Assembly: GCA_963747315.1 (NCBI GenBank)
Contig: CAVVEQ010000013.1
Coordinates: forward strand, 372,001-436,000
Direction of reading: 5' to 3'
From: CAVVEQ01 sp963747315
GTDB lineage: Bacteria; Chloroflexota; Anaerolineae; Anaerolineales; Anaerolineaceae
DNA length: 64,000 bases
In this document: positions 16,720 to 26,454 of the stretch, piece after piece
Numbering within the stretch: position 1 is the first letter of the stretch
Layout: every line of letters starts with the position of its first letter
Made by a program: the position numbers and the translations under genes
Notes under the pieces: model-generated
Database searches by the model: none
What the model was told of the DNA's origin: nothing
Seen by the model: the letters and a program-made list of their open reading frames with translations, nothing else

Positions 16720-16967
16720 CAGATCAGGAGTAGTAGGTCATCCGTCAGAAAGCCCGGCGCAGGGTTGGAAACCAGGCAGGCGCATACGGAGCGCAACAGA
16801 CCGAACTCGCCTGGCAGCTCTTTTGGAGCAGGCTGCGGTGGTGAAAGAAGAGTAACCAGCGCCGGGAAAGCCCGTTATCGCTGACCTGAGTGGCTCGGTT
16901 CGCCGGGCAAACAGGGTGGCACCGCGGATCAGAAATCCGTCCCTGTGCGGGGCGGAATTTTCTTTTA
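16720..16967 (+). ncRNA. T-box leader, leucine-specific, of leuS
   Basis: A tRNA-sensing T-box riboswitch. The conserved T-box sequence AGGGTGGCACCGCG is at 16913-16926. It is followed by a competing terminator stem (TCCGTCCC/GGGGCGGA with a T-rich tail, 16936-16967). Upstream is Stem I, where GAACTC precedes the 3' arm; CTC at 16806-16808 is a leucine codon and fits as specifier. Uncharged tRNA-Leu (GAG) binding would favour antitermination and leuS expression. The exact 5' end is estimated. Confidence 0.92.
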
Positions 16968-16986
16968 ACGTTCAGGAGGCATAGTA

Positions 16987-19440
16987 ATGGCTGACACAAA
17001 GAATCAGATGTATGATCCTAACTCTATCGAAAAGAAGTGGCAGCAGCGCTGGGAGGCGGAAAAACTCTACGATTCAAATATCAATCCTTCCCAGCCAAAG
17101 TATTATGCCCTGACCATGCTACCTTATCCTTCTGGGGATCTGCACATCGGCCACTGGTATGCCATTGCCCCCTCTGATGCGCGTGCGCGCTTTAAAAGGA
17201 TGCAGGGCTACAATGTCATGTTCCCGATCGGCTTCGACTCCTTCGGCTTACCAGCGGAGAACGCTGCCATTCAGCGCAATATCCATCCACGAGAATGGAC
17301 CTACCGCAACATCGATAATATGCGCCGGCAGCTTCGCACCATGGGCGCCATGTTCGACTGGCGCAGGGAGATGGTCTCCTCCGATCCGGAGTACTACCGC
17401 TGGACGCAGTGGTTCTTTATTCAGCTTTACAAACATGGGCTGGCTTACCGAAAGGAAGCAGCCGTGGACTGGTGCCCGACCTGCAATACAACGCTGGCGC
17501 GGGAGCAGGTGTGGGGCGATGACCGCCACTGCGAGCGGGATGGTACCCCGGTGATCAAGAAAAACCTGCGGCAGTGGTTTTTCCGCATCACTAAGTACGC
17601 CGATGAGCTGCTGAAATACGCCGAGATCGACTGGCCGGAGCGTGTGCGCGTTTTGCAAACCAACTGGGTTGGAATGTCGGAAGGCGCACTGGTCAAGTTC
17701 ACCACCGAACAGGGAGAAGCGCTGGAGGTTTTCACCACCCGGCCGGATACGCTCTGGGGTGTGACCTTCATGGTGCTGGCTCCCGAGCATCCTTTAGTGG
17801 ATAAGCTGACCAGCGAAACGCAGCGATCTGCTGTGGAGGAATATCGAAAAGAAACCGCACGGCAATCGGATATCCAGCGCGAGTCCGCGGATAAAGAAAA
17901 GAGCGGCGTCTTCACCGGGGCTTACGCAGTCAATCCGGTCAACGGCGAGCGCATCCCGATCTGGATCGCGGATTACGTGCTGATGACCTACGGGACTGGG
18001 GCGATCATGGCGGTTCCGGCGCACGACCAGCGCGATTTCGAATTCGCCCGTAAATTTGACCTGCCTGTAAAGATCGTCATCCGCGGTGATGAAGAGGCGA
18101 TCACCGAAGCTGAAATGACTGCAGCCCTGCCTGCGATGGGCAGGATGGTCAACTCCGGTGAGCTGAGCGGAACACCTGGAGATACTGCCTTTGAAAAAGC
18201 GATCGAATACGTAAAAAAGAAAGGCGTTGGCAAGGCCACCGCCAATTACCGTCTGCGCGACTGGCTCATCTCCCGACAGCGGTACTGGGGCGCTCCCATC
18301 CCAATCATCTACTGCCAAACATGCGGCGAGGTACCTGTTCCGGAGGATCAATTCCCGGTGCTGCTGCCGGATGATATCGAATGGAAACCCACCGGGGAAA
18401 GCCCCCTGAAGCTGCACCCCACCTGGCGAAAAACGACCTGCCCGAGTTGCGGCGGGGCTGCTGAGAGGGAAACGGATACCATGGATACCTTCATGTGCTC
18501 TTCCTGGTATCACCTGCGATACCTTAGCGCGAATTACAACAAGGGTCCCTTCGACCCGGCAGAATATAACTACTGGATGCCAGTGGATATCTACACAGGT
18601 GGGATCGAACACGCCACAATGCACCTGCTCTATACGCGTTTTTTCCACAAGGCTCTGCGCGATATGGGCATCACCAAGGGAAGCGAGCCCATGAGCATGC
18701 TGCGCAACCAGGGCATGGTTTTAGGTGAGGATCACGAAAAAATGTCCAAACGGCGGGGCAACACCGTTCCACCTGATGCGCTGGTGGATAAATATGGCGC
18801 AGATACCGTGCGAGCTTATTTGATGTTCTTCTCACGCTGGGACCAGGGCGGACCGTGGAGCTATTCCGGGATCGAAGGCACCAGCCGCTGGATGAAGCGG
18901 GTCTGGAACATCCTGCTTGAGCCGGGACCTGCTGGAAAAGATGAACCTGCTGCCAGCCGCGTCCTGAGGCGAAAGGTGCACCAGACGCTGCGTTCGGTGA
19001 CCCATGATTACGAGCAGGTGGAATTCAATACGATCATTTCCTCCCTGATGGAATTGCTGAACGAAATGCAGCGGGTGAAGCAATTGGGATTGTGGGGTAC
19101 CCCCGCCTGGAATGAAGCGATGGAGATATACCTGAAAATGTTTGCACCGGTCGCCCCTCATATGAGCGAAGAAATCTGGGAAATGATTGGGAAGCCATTT
19201 TCGATCCACACGCAGGCGTGGCCAAAGGTGGATGAGGAGGCTGCGAAAGATGAAGAGATCACGCTGGTCGTGCAGGTCAACGGGAAGGTGCGAGACCGGT
19301 TGAACGTACCTGCCTCTATCAACGAGGAAGAGGCGAAATCACTGGCGGTTTCCTGCGAAGGTGCGATCAAAGCGCTGGAAGGACGGCAGCCACGGCAGGT
19401 GATCTACGTCAAGGGTCGGTTGGTGAATATAGTCGGATAA
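16987..19440 (+). CDS. leuS: Leucyl-tRNA synthetase
   Basis: An 817-residue class I synthetase that charges tRNA-Leu. The HIGH motif is in PYPSGDLHIGHWYA, the KMSKS motif is in EKMSKRRGN, and the CP1 editing domain lies between them (about 220-410, with a TRPDTLWGVTF-type threonine-rich loop and YGTGAIMAVPAHDQRD). The zinc-binding CP-core cysteines (CPTC and CPSC) and the C-terminal anticodon-binding region are present. Expression is controlled by the T-box leader just upstream. Confidence 0.98.
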   Translation: MADTKNQMYDPNSIEKKWQQRWEAEKLYDSNINPSQPKYYALTMLPYPSGDLHIGHWYAIAPSDARARFKRMQGYNVMFPIGFDSFGLPAENAAIQRNIHPREWTYRNIDNMRRQLRTMGAMFDWRREMVSSDPEYYRWTQWFFIQLYKHGLAYRKEAAVDWCPTCNTTLAREQVWGDDRHCERDGTPVIKKNLRQWFFRITKYADELLKYAEIDWPERVRVLQTNWVGMSEGALVKFTTEQGEALEVFTTRPDTLWGVTFMVLAPEHPLVDKLTSETQRSAVEEYRKETARQSDIQRESADKEKSGVFTGAYAVNPVNGERIPIWIADYVLMTYGTGAIMAVPAHDQRDFEFARKFDLPVKIVIRGDEEAITEAEMTAALPAMGRMVNSGELSGTPGDTAFEKAIEYVKKKGVGKATANYRLRDWLISRQRYWGAPIPIIYCQTCGEVPVPEDQFPVLLPDDIEWKPTGESPLKLHPTWRKTTCPSCGGAAERETDTMDTFMCSSWYHLRYLSANYNKGPFDPAEYNYWMPVDIYTGGIEHATMHLLYTRFFHKALRDMGITKGSEPMSMLRNQGMVLGEDHEKMSKRRGNTVPPDALVDKYGADTVRAYLMFFSRWDQGGPWSYSGIEGTSRWMKRVWNILLEPGPAGKDEPAASRVLRRKVHQTLRSVTHDYEQVEFNTIISSLMELLNEMQRVKQLGLWGTPAWNEAMEIYLKMFAPVAPHMSEEIWEMIGKPFSIHTQAWPKVDEEAAKDEEITLVVQVNGKVRDRLNVPASINEEEAKSLAVSCEGAIKALEGRQPRQVIYVKGRLVNIVG

Positions 19441-19491
19441 AAGGTAAGTGGTTGAAGAGTTGAAATGTTGAGTTGGAAGGAAAATTGAATT

Positions 19492-20175
19492 ATGCGCATT
19501 GAAGACTGTAATTGGATGGATGTGGAGAACTACCTGAAAAATGAGGATCGCCTCATGCTGGTCCTGGGTGCTACCGAGCAGCACGGCTATCTCAGCCTGG
19601 CGACGGATACGCGCATCCCACTGGCGATCGCAGATGCTGCCAGCCAGCGCAGCGGGGTGCTGGTTGCGCCTCCCTTTAATTTCGGCGTTTCGCCTTATTT
19701 CCTCTCCTACCCGGGGACGGTTAGCATCCGGGTTTCGGTCTTTGTGGAAGTCGTCAAGGATATTGTCCGTAGCTACTTTGGTCAGGGTTTTCGGCGATTC
19801 CTCATCATCAACGGACACGGGGGCAACACACCAGCTGCGGGTGCACTTTATGAACTCGCCAATGAACTGAACGGTGCCCAATTCGACTGGTATTCGTGGT
19901 GGACGACAGAATCCACAAAGCGGATCTCTGCGGAACACAACCTACCGACAGAGCACGCCAACTGGATGGAAGCTTTCCAATTCACCCGGGTGGCCGAACT
20001 CCCAAAGGAAGGAAAACCTGTAGTGGAAGGAAAGGGAATCCGGGATTCGAAAACGGAACGGGAGATTTACGGGGATGGAACTTTCGGCGGACCCTACCAG
20101 GCTGAGGAATCCGTAATGGAGAAGATCCTCGCTGCCGCGGTTAATGATGTGTTGGCCGCATTGAAATTTGATTGA
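19492..20175 (+). CDS. Creatininase-family amidohydrolase
   Basis: A 227-residue metal-dependent amidohydrolase of the creatininase family. Metal ligands are visible: Glu and His in GATEQHGY, Asp in LATDTRIP, His in INGHGGNTP, and Glu in PTEHANWMEA. Members act on creatinine, formamidopyrimidines or mycofactocin-type peptides. There is no mycofactocin or creatine gene nearby, so the substrate is open. It lies 51 bases after leuS with no terminator between and is followed by an intrinsic terminator. Confidence 0.9.
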   Translation: MRIEDCNWMDVENYLKNEDRLMLVLGATEQHGYLSLATDTRIPLAIADAASQRSGVLVAPPFNFGVSPYFLSYPGTVSIRVSVFVEVVKDIVRSYFGQGFRRFLIINGHGGNTPAAGALYELANELNGAQFDWYSWWTTESTKRISAEHNLPTEHANWMEAFQFTRVAELPKEGKPVVEGKGIRDSKTEREIYGDGTFGGPYQAEESVMEKILAAAVNDVLAALKFD

Positions 20176-20197
20176 AAGAATCAACAACCCAATCTGT

Positions 20198-20218
20198 GGA
20201 GCCGAAAGGCTCCTTTTT
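20198..20218 (+). terminator. Intrinsic terminator after the creatininase-family gene
   Basis: GGAGCC-GAAA-GGCTCC followed by TTTTT; a stable GNRA-type tetraloop hairpin. Confidence 0.9.
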
Positions 20219-20259
20219 GATTAATTGACTTTTCCACTCGATTCCATGAAAATGGATGG

Positions 20260-22014
20260 GTGAATACCCACCGCGAGCTGATCCGTCAATCCCAAAAAGC
20301 ACGAACGAGCCTGATACTCACCATCCTGCTCAGCCTTGCAGGCGCGGCGCTTCTTTTTATACAAGCCGCTGGAATCTCCAGGGTGATCTCGGAGGTTTTC
20401 CTGCACAGGGCGGGTTTGCAAACAGTGAAACCGATCCTTTCGGTGCTGGTGGTCGTTGTGATCCTGCGCGGACTTGCTGTGTGGGGCGGAGAAGTTTCTT
20501 CCGCCTCCCTGGCGGTGAAGGTAAAGCAGGACCTGCGGGATTTGACACTAAAGAAACTTTTCCGGCTTGGACCTTCATTCCTGGAAGGCGAAGCAAGCGG
20601 CGAATTGACCAGCACCATCACCCAGGGGATTGAAACCATTGATGCGTATTTCTCCCAGTTCATCCCGCAGGTAATATTGGCTGCGCTCATTCCGTTGATG
20701 ATCCTGATCATCGTTTTTCCCATGGATTGGATAACCGGGTTGACGCTGCTTTTGACCGCACCGCTGATCCCTTTCTTCCTTTATCTCATCGGGAAGGCCA
20801 CCGAGCGGGTTACAGGCCGACAGTTCACCGCGCTCAGCCGGATGAGCGCGTTCTTCCTGGATACCCTGCATGCGCTTTCCACCCTGAAGCAATTCGGACG
20901 GAGCCATCAAAGGCTGGAGGAAGTTTCCAGGGTGAACCAGGATTACCGCAGCGCGACCATGTCCGTGTTACAGGTCACTTTTCTCTCTTCACTGGCGCTG
21001 GAGATGCTGGGGACCATCAGCACTGCACTGGTGGCGGTTCAGATCGGGCTGCGGTTGCTGCAAGGCGGGATGCCCTACGAGCAGGCATTATTCATCCTGA
21101 TCATCACCCCCGAATTCTACCTGCCGTTGCGAAACCTCGGCCTCCGTTATCACGCTGCGATGGGCGGAGTGGAAGGCGCAGCACGAATTTATTCCATCCT
21201 GTCTATACCGGAAAGTGAACAAGCCGTCGGAGATCTCAACACTCAGGTTCAGACCGATCAAAATAATTGCCAGAATAAAGAGATAACCATCGAGTTTCGC
21301 GGAGTTGGTTATGAACGTCCGGATCGTAAAGAAAAAATTCTGGAGAAAATCACCTGCCGGTTCCCAGCCCGTCAGGTGACTGCGCTGACCGGTGTGAGCG
21401 GCGCGGGCAAAACGACCCTGACCCAACTTCTGATGGGATTTCTTATCCCCAAAACAGGGGAAATATTGATCAACGGAGATGTGTTATCCGGTATTCCCAT
21501 CGAAACCTGGCGCAGGCAGATCTCCTGGGTGCCCCAGCAGGCTGGGCTTTTTGAAGACACCGTGATTGCCAACCTGATGGCTGCCAGAGCGGATGCAACC
21601 CCAGAAGAGGTGGAATCTGCAGCCAGAAGTTCGGGAATCCATGAACTCATCACTAACTTGCCTGAAGGGTATCAAACCCGGGTGGGAGAGGGGGGAGCAC
21701 GCTTCAGCGGAGGGGAAAGAACCAGGCTGGCATTTGCCCGGGCAATTTTACGAGATGCTCCGGTTGTGATCCTTGATGAACCAACGGCCAACCTGGATGC
21801 TGAGCTGGAGCAAACTCTGCAGGCGGTCATCCGCGACTTGGGGAGAGAGCGGACTGTGATCCTCATTGCGCACAGCCTGAATGCGATCCGCCTGGCCAAC
21901 CAGGTGATCGTCTTACAGGACCACACAGTCAACGAAGTGCTTTCGTCGGAAGAATACCTTAAGCAACAGAGAATATCGTTCGACTCAGCCAAGGGTTTCG
22001 TGGCTGCCCTATGA
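20260..22014 (+). CDS. cydD: Thiol reductant ABC exporter, CydD subunit
   Basis: A 584-residue half-transporter: six membrane helices (about 17-315) and one ATPase domain. Walker A is GVSGAGKTTL, the signature is FSGGERTRLAFARAI, and Walker B is VVILDEPTANLD. With CydC it exports cysteine and glutathione and is needed to assemble cytochrome bd. The start is a GTG at 20260. Nearby ATG codons are in another frame, so a small sequence error at the 5' end cannot be excluded. It overlaps cydC by 4 bases. Confidence 0.93.
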   Translation: MNTHRELIRQSQKARTSLILTILLSLAGAALLFIQAAGISRVISEVFLHRAGLQTVKPILSVLVVVVILRGLAVWGGEVSSASLAVKVKQDLRDLTLKKLFRLGPSFLEGEASGELTSTITQGIETIDAYFSQFIPQVILAALIPLMILIIVFPMDWITGLTLLLTAPLIPFFLYLIGKATERVTGRQFTALSRMSAFFLDTLHALSTLKQFGRSHQRLEEVSRVNQDYRSATMSVLQVTFLSSLALEMLGTISTALVAVQIGLRLLQGGMPYEQALFILIITPEFYLPLRNLGLRYHAAMGGVEGAARIYSILSIPESEQAVGDLNTQVQTDQNNCQNKEITIEFRGVGYERPDRKEKILEKITCRFPARQVTALTGVSGAGKTTLTQLLMGFLIPKTGEILINGDVLSGIPIETWRRQISWVPQQAGLFEDTVIANLMAARADATPEEVESAARSSGIHELITNLPEGYQTRVGEGGARFSGGERTRLAFARAILRDAPVVILDEPTANLDAELEQTLQAVIRDLGRERTVILIAHSLNAIRLANQVIVLQDHTVNEVLSSEEYLKQQRISFDSAKGFVAAL

Positions 22015-23741
22015 AAACTCTGATGCGGTTGATTCGCTTCACCCTGCCGCTCTGGAAGGAAATGCTCCTCGCGCTCCTGCTTTCAGTGATCACAATTGCA
22101 TGCGCGATCGGACTTATGGGCACTTCAACCTACCTCATTTCCTATGCCGCCCTGCAGCCTTCAATCGCCTACTTACAGGTTGCCATCGTGGGGGTGAGGT
22201 TCTTTGGGATCAGCCGGGGCTTGTTCCGCTACCTCGAAAGACTGGCTTCCCATTCGGTGAACCTGCGCCTCCTGGCAGAATTCCGCATATGGCTCTATTG
22301 CAAACTGGAGCGCCTGGTTCCCGGTATCCTACAGAAACGACGGGGAGGCGACCTGCTCGCGCTGCTCACAGCGGATATTGACACGCTGGAAAACCTTTTT
22401 GTGAGGATCATGGCCCCGCCGATTACCGCATTCCTGGTTACGGCGGGGATGTTCATTTTCCTGCAGTCCCTAGGCGATATTCCGGCTTGGATCTACCTGA
22501 TTGGAGTTTTTATTGGCGGGGTGTTTTTACCTGGGGGAATATTTATTTTCAGCCGCAGGGCGGGGAGGGAGTATGTCCACTCCCGGGCGGAATTGAATAG
22601 CCGGTTGGTTTTAACGATTCAATCCGCTGGGGAGATCCTTCTCTTCGGAATTCAGATTCCGCAAATGGAGGGAATAAAATTAATTTCCCGAAGATTCGGA
22701 CAAGCACAGATGGCTCTTGCCCGGATTAATGGTTTGGGCAGCGGCGGAATGACCTGGATCGTCAATCTTACGATTCTCGGGGTTCTGTCTGCCAGCATCC
22801 CCTTGGTACGGGCCGGTTCTCTGGAAGGTGTCCTCCTTGCGGTCGTTACTTTAATGACAGCGGCCAGTTTTGAAGCCATCCTGCCCCTAACGCTCACGAC
22901 CCAATTCGTCTCTCCGGTGATCACCGCAGGGCGAAGAATGTTCGCCGTTGCTGATGAAACACCGCAGGTTAAAGAACCCATCCAGCCTGCCACCATGCCG
23001 GCTGCGTTTGGTCTTGAGATCTCCGGATTATCCTTTAAGTACCCGGGCAGCGAAGTATCGGTACTGAATGGGATCAATATTTCTATTCCCCCGGGAAAAA
23101 GGATTGCCATCGTTGGACCCAGCGGGAGCGGGAAGAGCACTCTGGTCAATCTGCTGACGCGGAGCTGGGAATATTCTACGGGTTCCATCAGCATTGGGGG
23201 TACAGAGCTGAACACACTTGCCTCGCAGAGTATATATGCCCGTATTTCCATTCTGGCACAAACCCCTGTTTTCCTGACAGACACACTACGGCGGAATTTA
23301 CTAATTGGTGATCTGAACGCAAAAGATGACGATTTGGTGAAATCACTGGATAAGGTTGAACTAGGATCATGGTATAAAACTCTTCCGCTGGGATTGGATA
23401 CCTGGCTGGGTGAGCGGGGGGCGAAGATGAGCGGAGGGGAGCGTCAGCGGCTGGCGATTGCGAGGTTAAACCTGCGCAACTCACAGATTCAGATCTATGA
23501 TGAACCCACCGCGAACCTGGATCCAGAAGCCGAAAGGCAAATCTTCAACCTGGTGATGAATGGGCAACATGGGAACTCAATCATCTGGGTGACCCACCGC
23601 CTGCTGAGCCTCGAGCGGATGGACGAGGTGATTTTCCTCGAGCATGGAAAGATCATTGAGCGGGGAACCCAATCCCAATTACTTGCCTCGGGGGGAAGAT
23701 TTGCCCAGTTCTATGAGATTCAGAATAGCTGGCTGGATTAA
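22011..23741 (+). CDS. cydC: Thiol reductant ABC exporter, CydC subunit
   Basis: A 576-residue half-transporter partner of CydD. The N-terminal membrane domain (about 15-305) contains the CydC-type RFFGISRGLFRYLERLASH element. The ATPase has Walker A GPSGSGKSTL, signature MSGGERQRLAIARL and Walker B IQIYDEPTANLD. Start and cydD stop overlap as ATGA. The cydAB oxidase genes it serves lie 2.7 kb downstream, beyond three minus-strand genes. The gene ends in a 4-base convergent overlap with tsaC. Confidence 0.93.
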   Translation: MKTLMRLIRFTLPLWKEMLLALLLSVITIACAIGLMGTSTYLISYAALQPSIAYLQVAIVGVRFFGISRGLFRYLERLASHSVNLRLLAEFRIWLYCKLERLVPGILQKRRGGDLLALLTADIDTLENLFVRIMAPPITAFLVTAGMFIFLQSLGDIPAWIYLIGVFIGGVFLPGGIFIFSRRAGREYVHSRAELNSRLVLTIQSAGEILLFGIQIPQMEGIKLISRRFGQAQMALARINGLGSGGMTWIVNLTILGVLSASIPLVRAGSLEGVLLAVVTLMTAASFEAILPLTLTTQFVSPVITAGRRMFAVADETPQVKEPIQPATMPAAFGLEISGLSFKYPGSEVSVLNGINISIPPGKRIAIVGPSGSGKSTLVNLLTRSWEYSTGSISIGGTELNTLASQSIYARISILAQTPVFLTDTLRRNLLIGDLNAKDDDLVKSLDKVELGSWYKTLPLGLDTWLGERGAKMSGGERQRLAIARLNLRNSQIQIYDEPTANLDPEAERQIFNLVMNGQHGNSIIWVTHRLLSLERMDEVIFLEHGKIIERGTQSQLLASGGRFAQFYEIQNSWLD

Positions 23742-24376
23742 CTGGATGACTCTAAACCCAGCCTCAATTCCCTTTCAATTTCAGCCTGGTTGATGCCCCC
23801 CTGGCGGAGGATGCGGATCTGTGGCTGGCAGCAATCCACTACGGTTGAAGGCACACCTCCAGGTGATGTTCCTCCATCTAGTATCAGGTCGACCCTGCCT
23901 TCGAGCTGACTAAGAACCTGATTTGCAGTCGTGGCATCCGGTTGGCCGGAGATATTTGCGGATGTGGTGGCAAGGGGTCCGAGCGAGCGAAGGAGGGAAA
24001 TCGCGAAGGGATGATCCGGCATCCGAACCCCGATGGTGGAAAAGGGGGATATGATCCCAGGCAGACCCGGGGCGATTGGTACCACCAGCGTGAGTGCGCC
24101 TGGCCAGAACTTCCGGGCGAGTACTTTGGCGGATTCGGTAAATCCTGTGCTAACGAGGGAGAGCTGCTCCATTTCACCTACAAGAATCGCGATCGCCTTG
24201 TTGAAATCCCGGCCTTTAGCAGTGAAAATCTTCTCGAGCGCAGCTTCCTGGAAGGGATTTGCGGACAATCCATAAACGGTATCCGTCGGGTAGGCGATCA
24301 AACCCCCGGAGAGGATTACCTCGCTTGCATATTGGATCGCATTTCGATCTTGGGCATCAATCGTGATGGTCTTCAT
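23738..24376 (-). CDS. tsaC: Threonylcarbamoyl-AMP synthase (TsaC/Sua5 family)
   Basis: A 212-residue enzyme making threonylcarbamoyl-AMP for the t6A base of ANN-decoding tRNAs. The family pattern is clear: GGLIAYPTDTVYGL, KGRDFNKAIAIL, FWPGALTLVVP, IGVRMPDHP, and ATTSANISGQP. The long Sua5 C-terminal domain is absent, so it is the short TsaC/YwlC form. It lies 10 bases after prmC in a prfA-prmC-tsaC unit, a common bacterial arrangement. Confidence 0.94.
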   Translation of the reverse strand: MKTITIDAQDRNAIQYASEVILSGGLIAYPTDTVYGLSANPFQEAALEKIFTAKGRDFNKAIAILVGEMEQLSLVSTGFTESAKVLARKFWPGALTLVVPIAPGLPGIISPFSTIGVRMPDHPFAISLLRSLGPLATTSANISGQPDATTANQVLSQLEGRVDLILDGGTSPGGVPSTVVDCCQPQIRILRQGGINQAEIERELRLGLESSS

Positions 24377-24386
24377 TTGGGACCTA

Positions 24387-25216
24387 TTAATCGCACTCTA
24401 TTCGCAGTACGCGCGGCAACCCGGAAAGGTCGGGGAGGATCTCGATCCGGGCTGATGAGAAAAATTCTGCAGCGATAGACTTTAATGTATCCCCCTGGTC
24501 ATACTGGATCTCCAGTAACGCAAGCGAAGGATGGCTGAGTTTATCCGGTAACTCATTGAGAAGCCGCTTGATCACTTCCATACCTTTTGCGCCTCCATCC
24601 AGCGCACTAACCGGCTCGAAACCCAATTTTGGATCATTCTTGAGATAGATGGAAGGAATATAGGGAAGGTTGGCGCAAACCAGGTGGTAAGTTCCCGGAA
24701 GATCCGCAATCAGGTCGGATTGAAGAAGAACGATCCTGGATGATAACCCGAACCTGACCGCATTTTCCTCAGCAACCTTCAAGGCATGCGGGGAAATATC
24801 GGTAGCAGAAATCCTAAGATCGGGAATCTTGCTGGCAAGGGTTATTGCGATCACCCCGGAGCCGGTACCCACATCCACAGCCTGGCGGCATCCGGGGTTC
24901 GACTCCAACCAATTAAGGGCTGCTTCTACCAGGATCTCGGTTTCCGGACGGGGGATTAAACAGAAGGGGTGACAGAGAATTTTCGTCCGTAGAATTCCCA
25001 TTCTCCAAGGATATAGGGGAGCGGCTCTCCAGATAATCTGCGATCCAATAATTGTTGAAGTTCTCTTTCTTCACCGTGCTCGATCCAGTATTCCGGGTGG
25101 GAAAGTACCCAGGTTCTATCGCGGTTTTTGATATGAGCCACCAGAAGCTCGGAATCCAACCCGGGGGTATCGCTGCTCCCGGCCAATAGTTGCCGGGTGC
25201 GGGAAGTCCACTCAAT
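24387..25216 (-). CDS. prmC: Peptide chain release factor N5-glutamine methyltransferase, one frame break
   Basis: PrmC methylates the Gln of the GGQ motif of release factors. The helical N-terminal domain and GEPLPYILGEWEFYG lie in one frame. LIPRPETE, the SAM motif VDVGTGSGVIAI and the catalytic NLPY (in CANLPYIPS) lie in another. One base is missing near 24958-24960 (an AAA run on the plus strand); adding it joins TPSV to LIPRPETE as in the family. The start is not settled: the family begins just before IEWTSRTRQLL, but only ATT or ATC codons are available there, overlapping the prfA stop. Its target RF1 is encoded directly upstream. Confidence 0.87.
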
Positions 25217-26297
25217 GATCCTGATCGTCGGAATCCTCGTAGCCGACGGAGGAAAGCCTCTCGGACTCATCGCGCATGGAAAGCTCATCGATGAACGGGT
25301 CAAGATCCCCGTTCATCACCCCATTGATATTGAAGTTGGAATAGTTGATACGGTGATCGGTTACCCGCGATTGGGGGAAATTATAGGTGCGGATCTTTTC
25401 GGACCGTTCACCACTGCCAACCTGTGACCGACGGTCAGCATCGCGCTCGTCCTGGCGTTTTTGTTGTTCGATTTCAAAAAGGCGGGCGCGGAGAATGCTG
25501 AGAGCACGCAGCTTATTCTGCAACTGGGAACGTTCATCCTGGCAGGCGACTACCATACCGGTGGGAAGGTGGGTGATCCGCACAGCCGTGGAATTTTTCT
25601 GAACGTTCTGGCCACCTGCGCCGCTTGATCGGAAGACGTCAATTGTCAGATCGGTTTCCGGGATCTGAATATCCACATCTTCCACCTCAGCCAGAACTGC
25701 CACGGTAACCGTGGAAGTGTGAATGCGACCGGATGATTCCGTCACCGGGATGCGTTGAACACGGTGTACCCCGGATTCAAATTTGAGACGGGAGTATGCG
25801 CCATCCCCTTTGACCGTGAATATTACCTCTTTGAATCCACCAATTCCGATATCGCTGGATGAAAGGATCTCGACTGACCACTTCCTGGACTCGGCGTAAT
25901 GGGTATACATACGCATCAACTCCGCCGCAAAAAGGGCAGCCTCATCACCGCCTGTACCCGCGCGGATCTCGATGATCACATTCCTGGCATCCCGGGGATC
26001 TTTTGGTAGCAGGAGGTTCTTTAATTCCTTTTCCAGTTCGGTGATCCTGGGTTCAAGCTCGTTGATTTCTGCCTGGGCGAGTTCGCGGATCTCCTGATCC
26101 TCATTAGTTAAGAGATCACGAGAATCTTGAAGGTTGTATAAAGTTTTTCGGTACTCCTCAGCCTTGGTGACGATGAGTTCTAGAGAGGAACGTTCCTTGG
26201 CGTACTCTGCCACTTTTTGGTAATCGGAGGCATTCTGCTCGAGGAGGGTATTCAGTTCCGCATAACGGGCTTCAATTGGAGTCAAATTCTCCAGCAT
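25212..26297 (-). CDS. prfA: Peptide chain release factor 1
   Basis: A 361-residue release factor 1 recognising UAA and UAG. The stop-codon tripeptide is PVT in RIPVTESSGRIHTS, and the catalytic GGQ lies in SSGAGGQNVQKNSTAVRITH. An N-terminal helical domain (about 5-105) precedes them. The start MLENLTPIEARYAEL is the family start; a longer upstream reading is not supported. It is immediately followed by prmC and tsaC. Confidence 0.96.
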   Translation of the reverse strand: MLENLTPIEARYAELNTLLEQNASDYQKVAEYAKERSSLELIVTKAEEYRKTLYNLQDSRDLLTNEDQEIRELAQAEINELEPRITELEKELKNLLLPKDPRDARNVIIEIRAGTGGDEAALFAAELMRMYTHYAESRKWSVEILSSSDIGIGGFKEVIFTVKGDGAYSRLKFESGVHRVQRIPVTESSGRIHTSTVTVAVLAEVEDVDIQIPETDLTIDVFRSSGAGGQNVQKNSTAVRITHLPTGMVVACQDERSQLQNKLRALSILRARLFEIEQQKRQDERDADRRSQVGSGERSEKIRTYNFPQSRVTDHRINYSNFNINGVMNGDLDPFIDELSMRDESERLSSVGYEDSDDQDH

Positions 26298-26397
26298 TTT
26301 AATCCTGATCTCAATTTGAGTTTGAAATGACTGGGTGATTATACCAGCCACCATTTACCCCGGTTAATTCAATTCGTCGCAAACCGGTGCAATCCGC

Positions 26398-26403
26398 TAT
26401 AAT
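26398..26403 (+). promoter_or_regulatory. -10 box, probable cydAB promoter
   Basis: A consensus TATAAT 51 bases before the cydA ATG, in the gap between divergent prfA and cydA. The -35 is weak (TTCGTC with a 19-base spacer), which may indicate activator dependence. Confidence 0.4.
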
Positions 26404-26454
26404 TGTAAGCTCACCAATCTGGAAAGATCTCGGTTTGAACCGGATGGAGGTACT

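Noticed and set aside
24387..25303. Two genes for the N- and C-terminal halves of PrmC
   Set aside because: A single missing base joins TPSV to LIPRPETE exactly as in the family; split PrmC proteins are not known to me.
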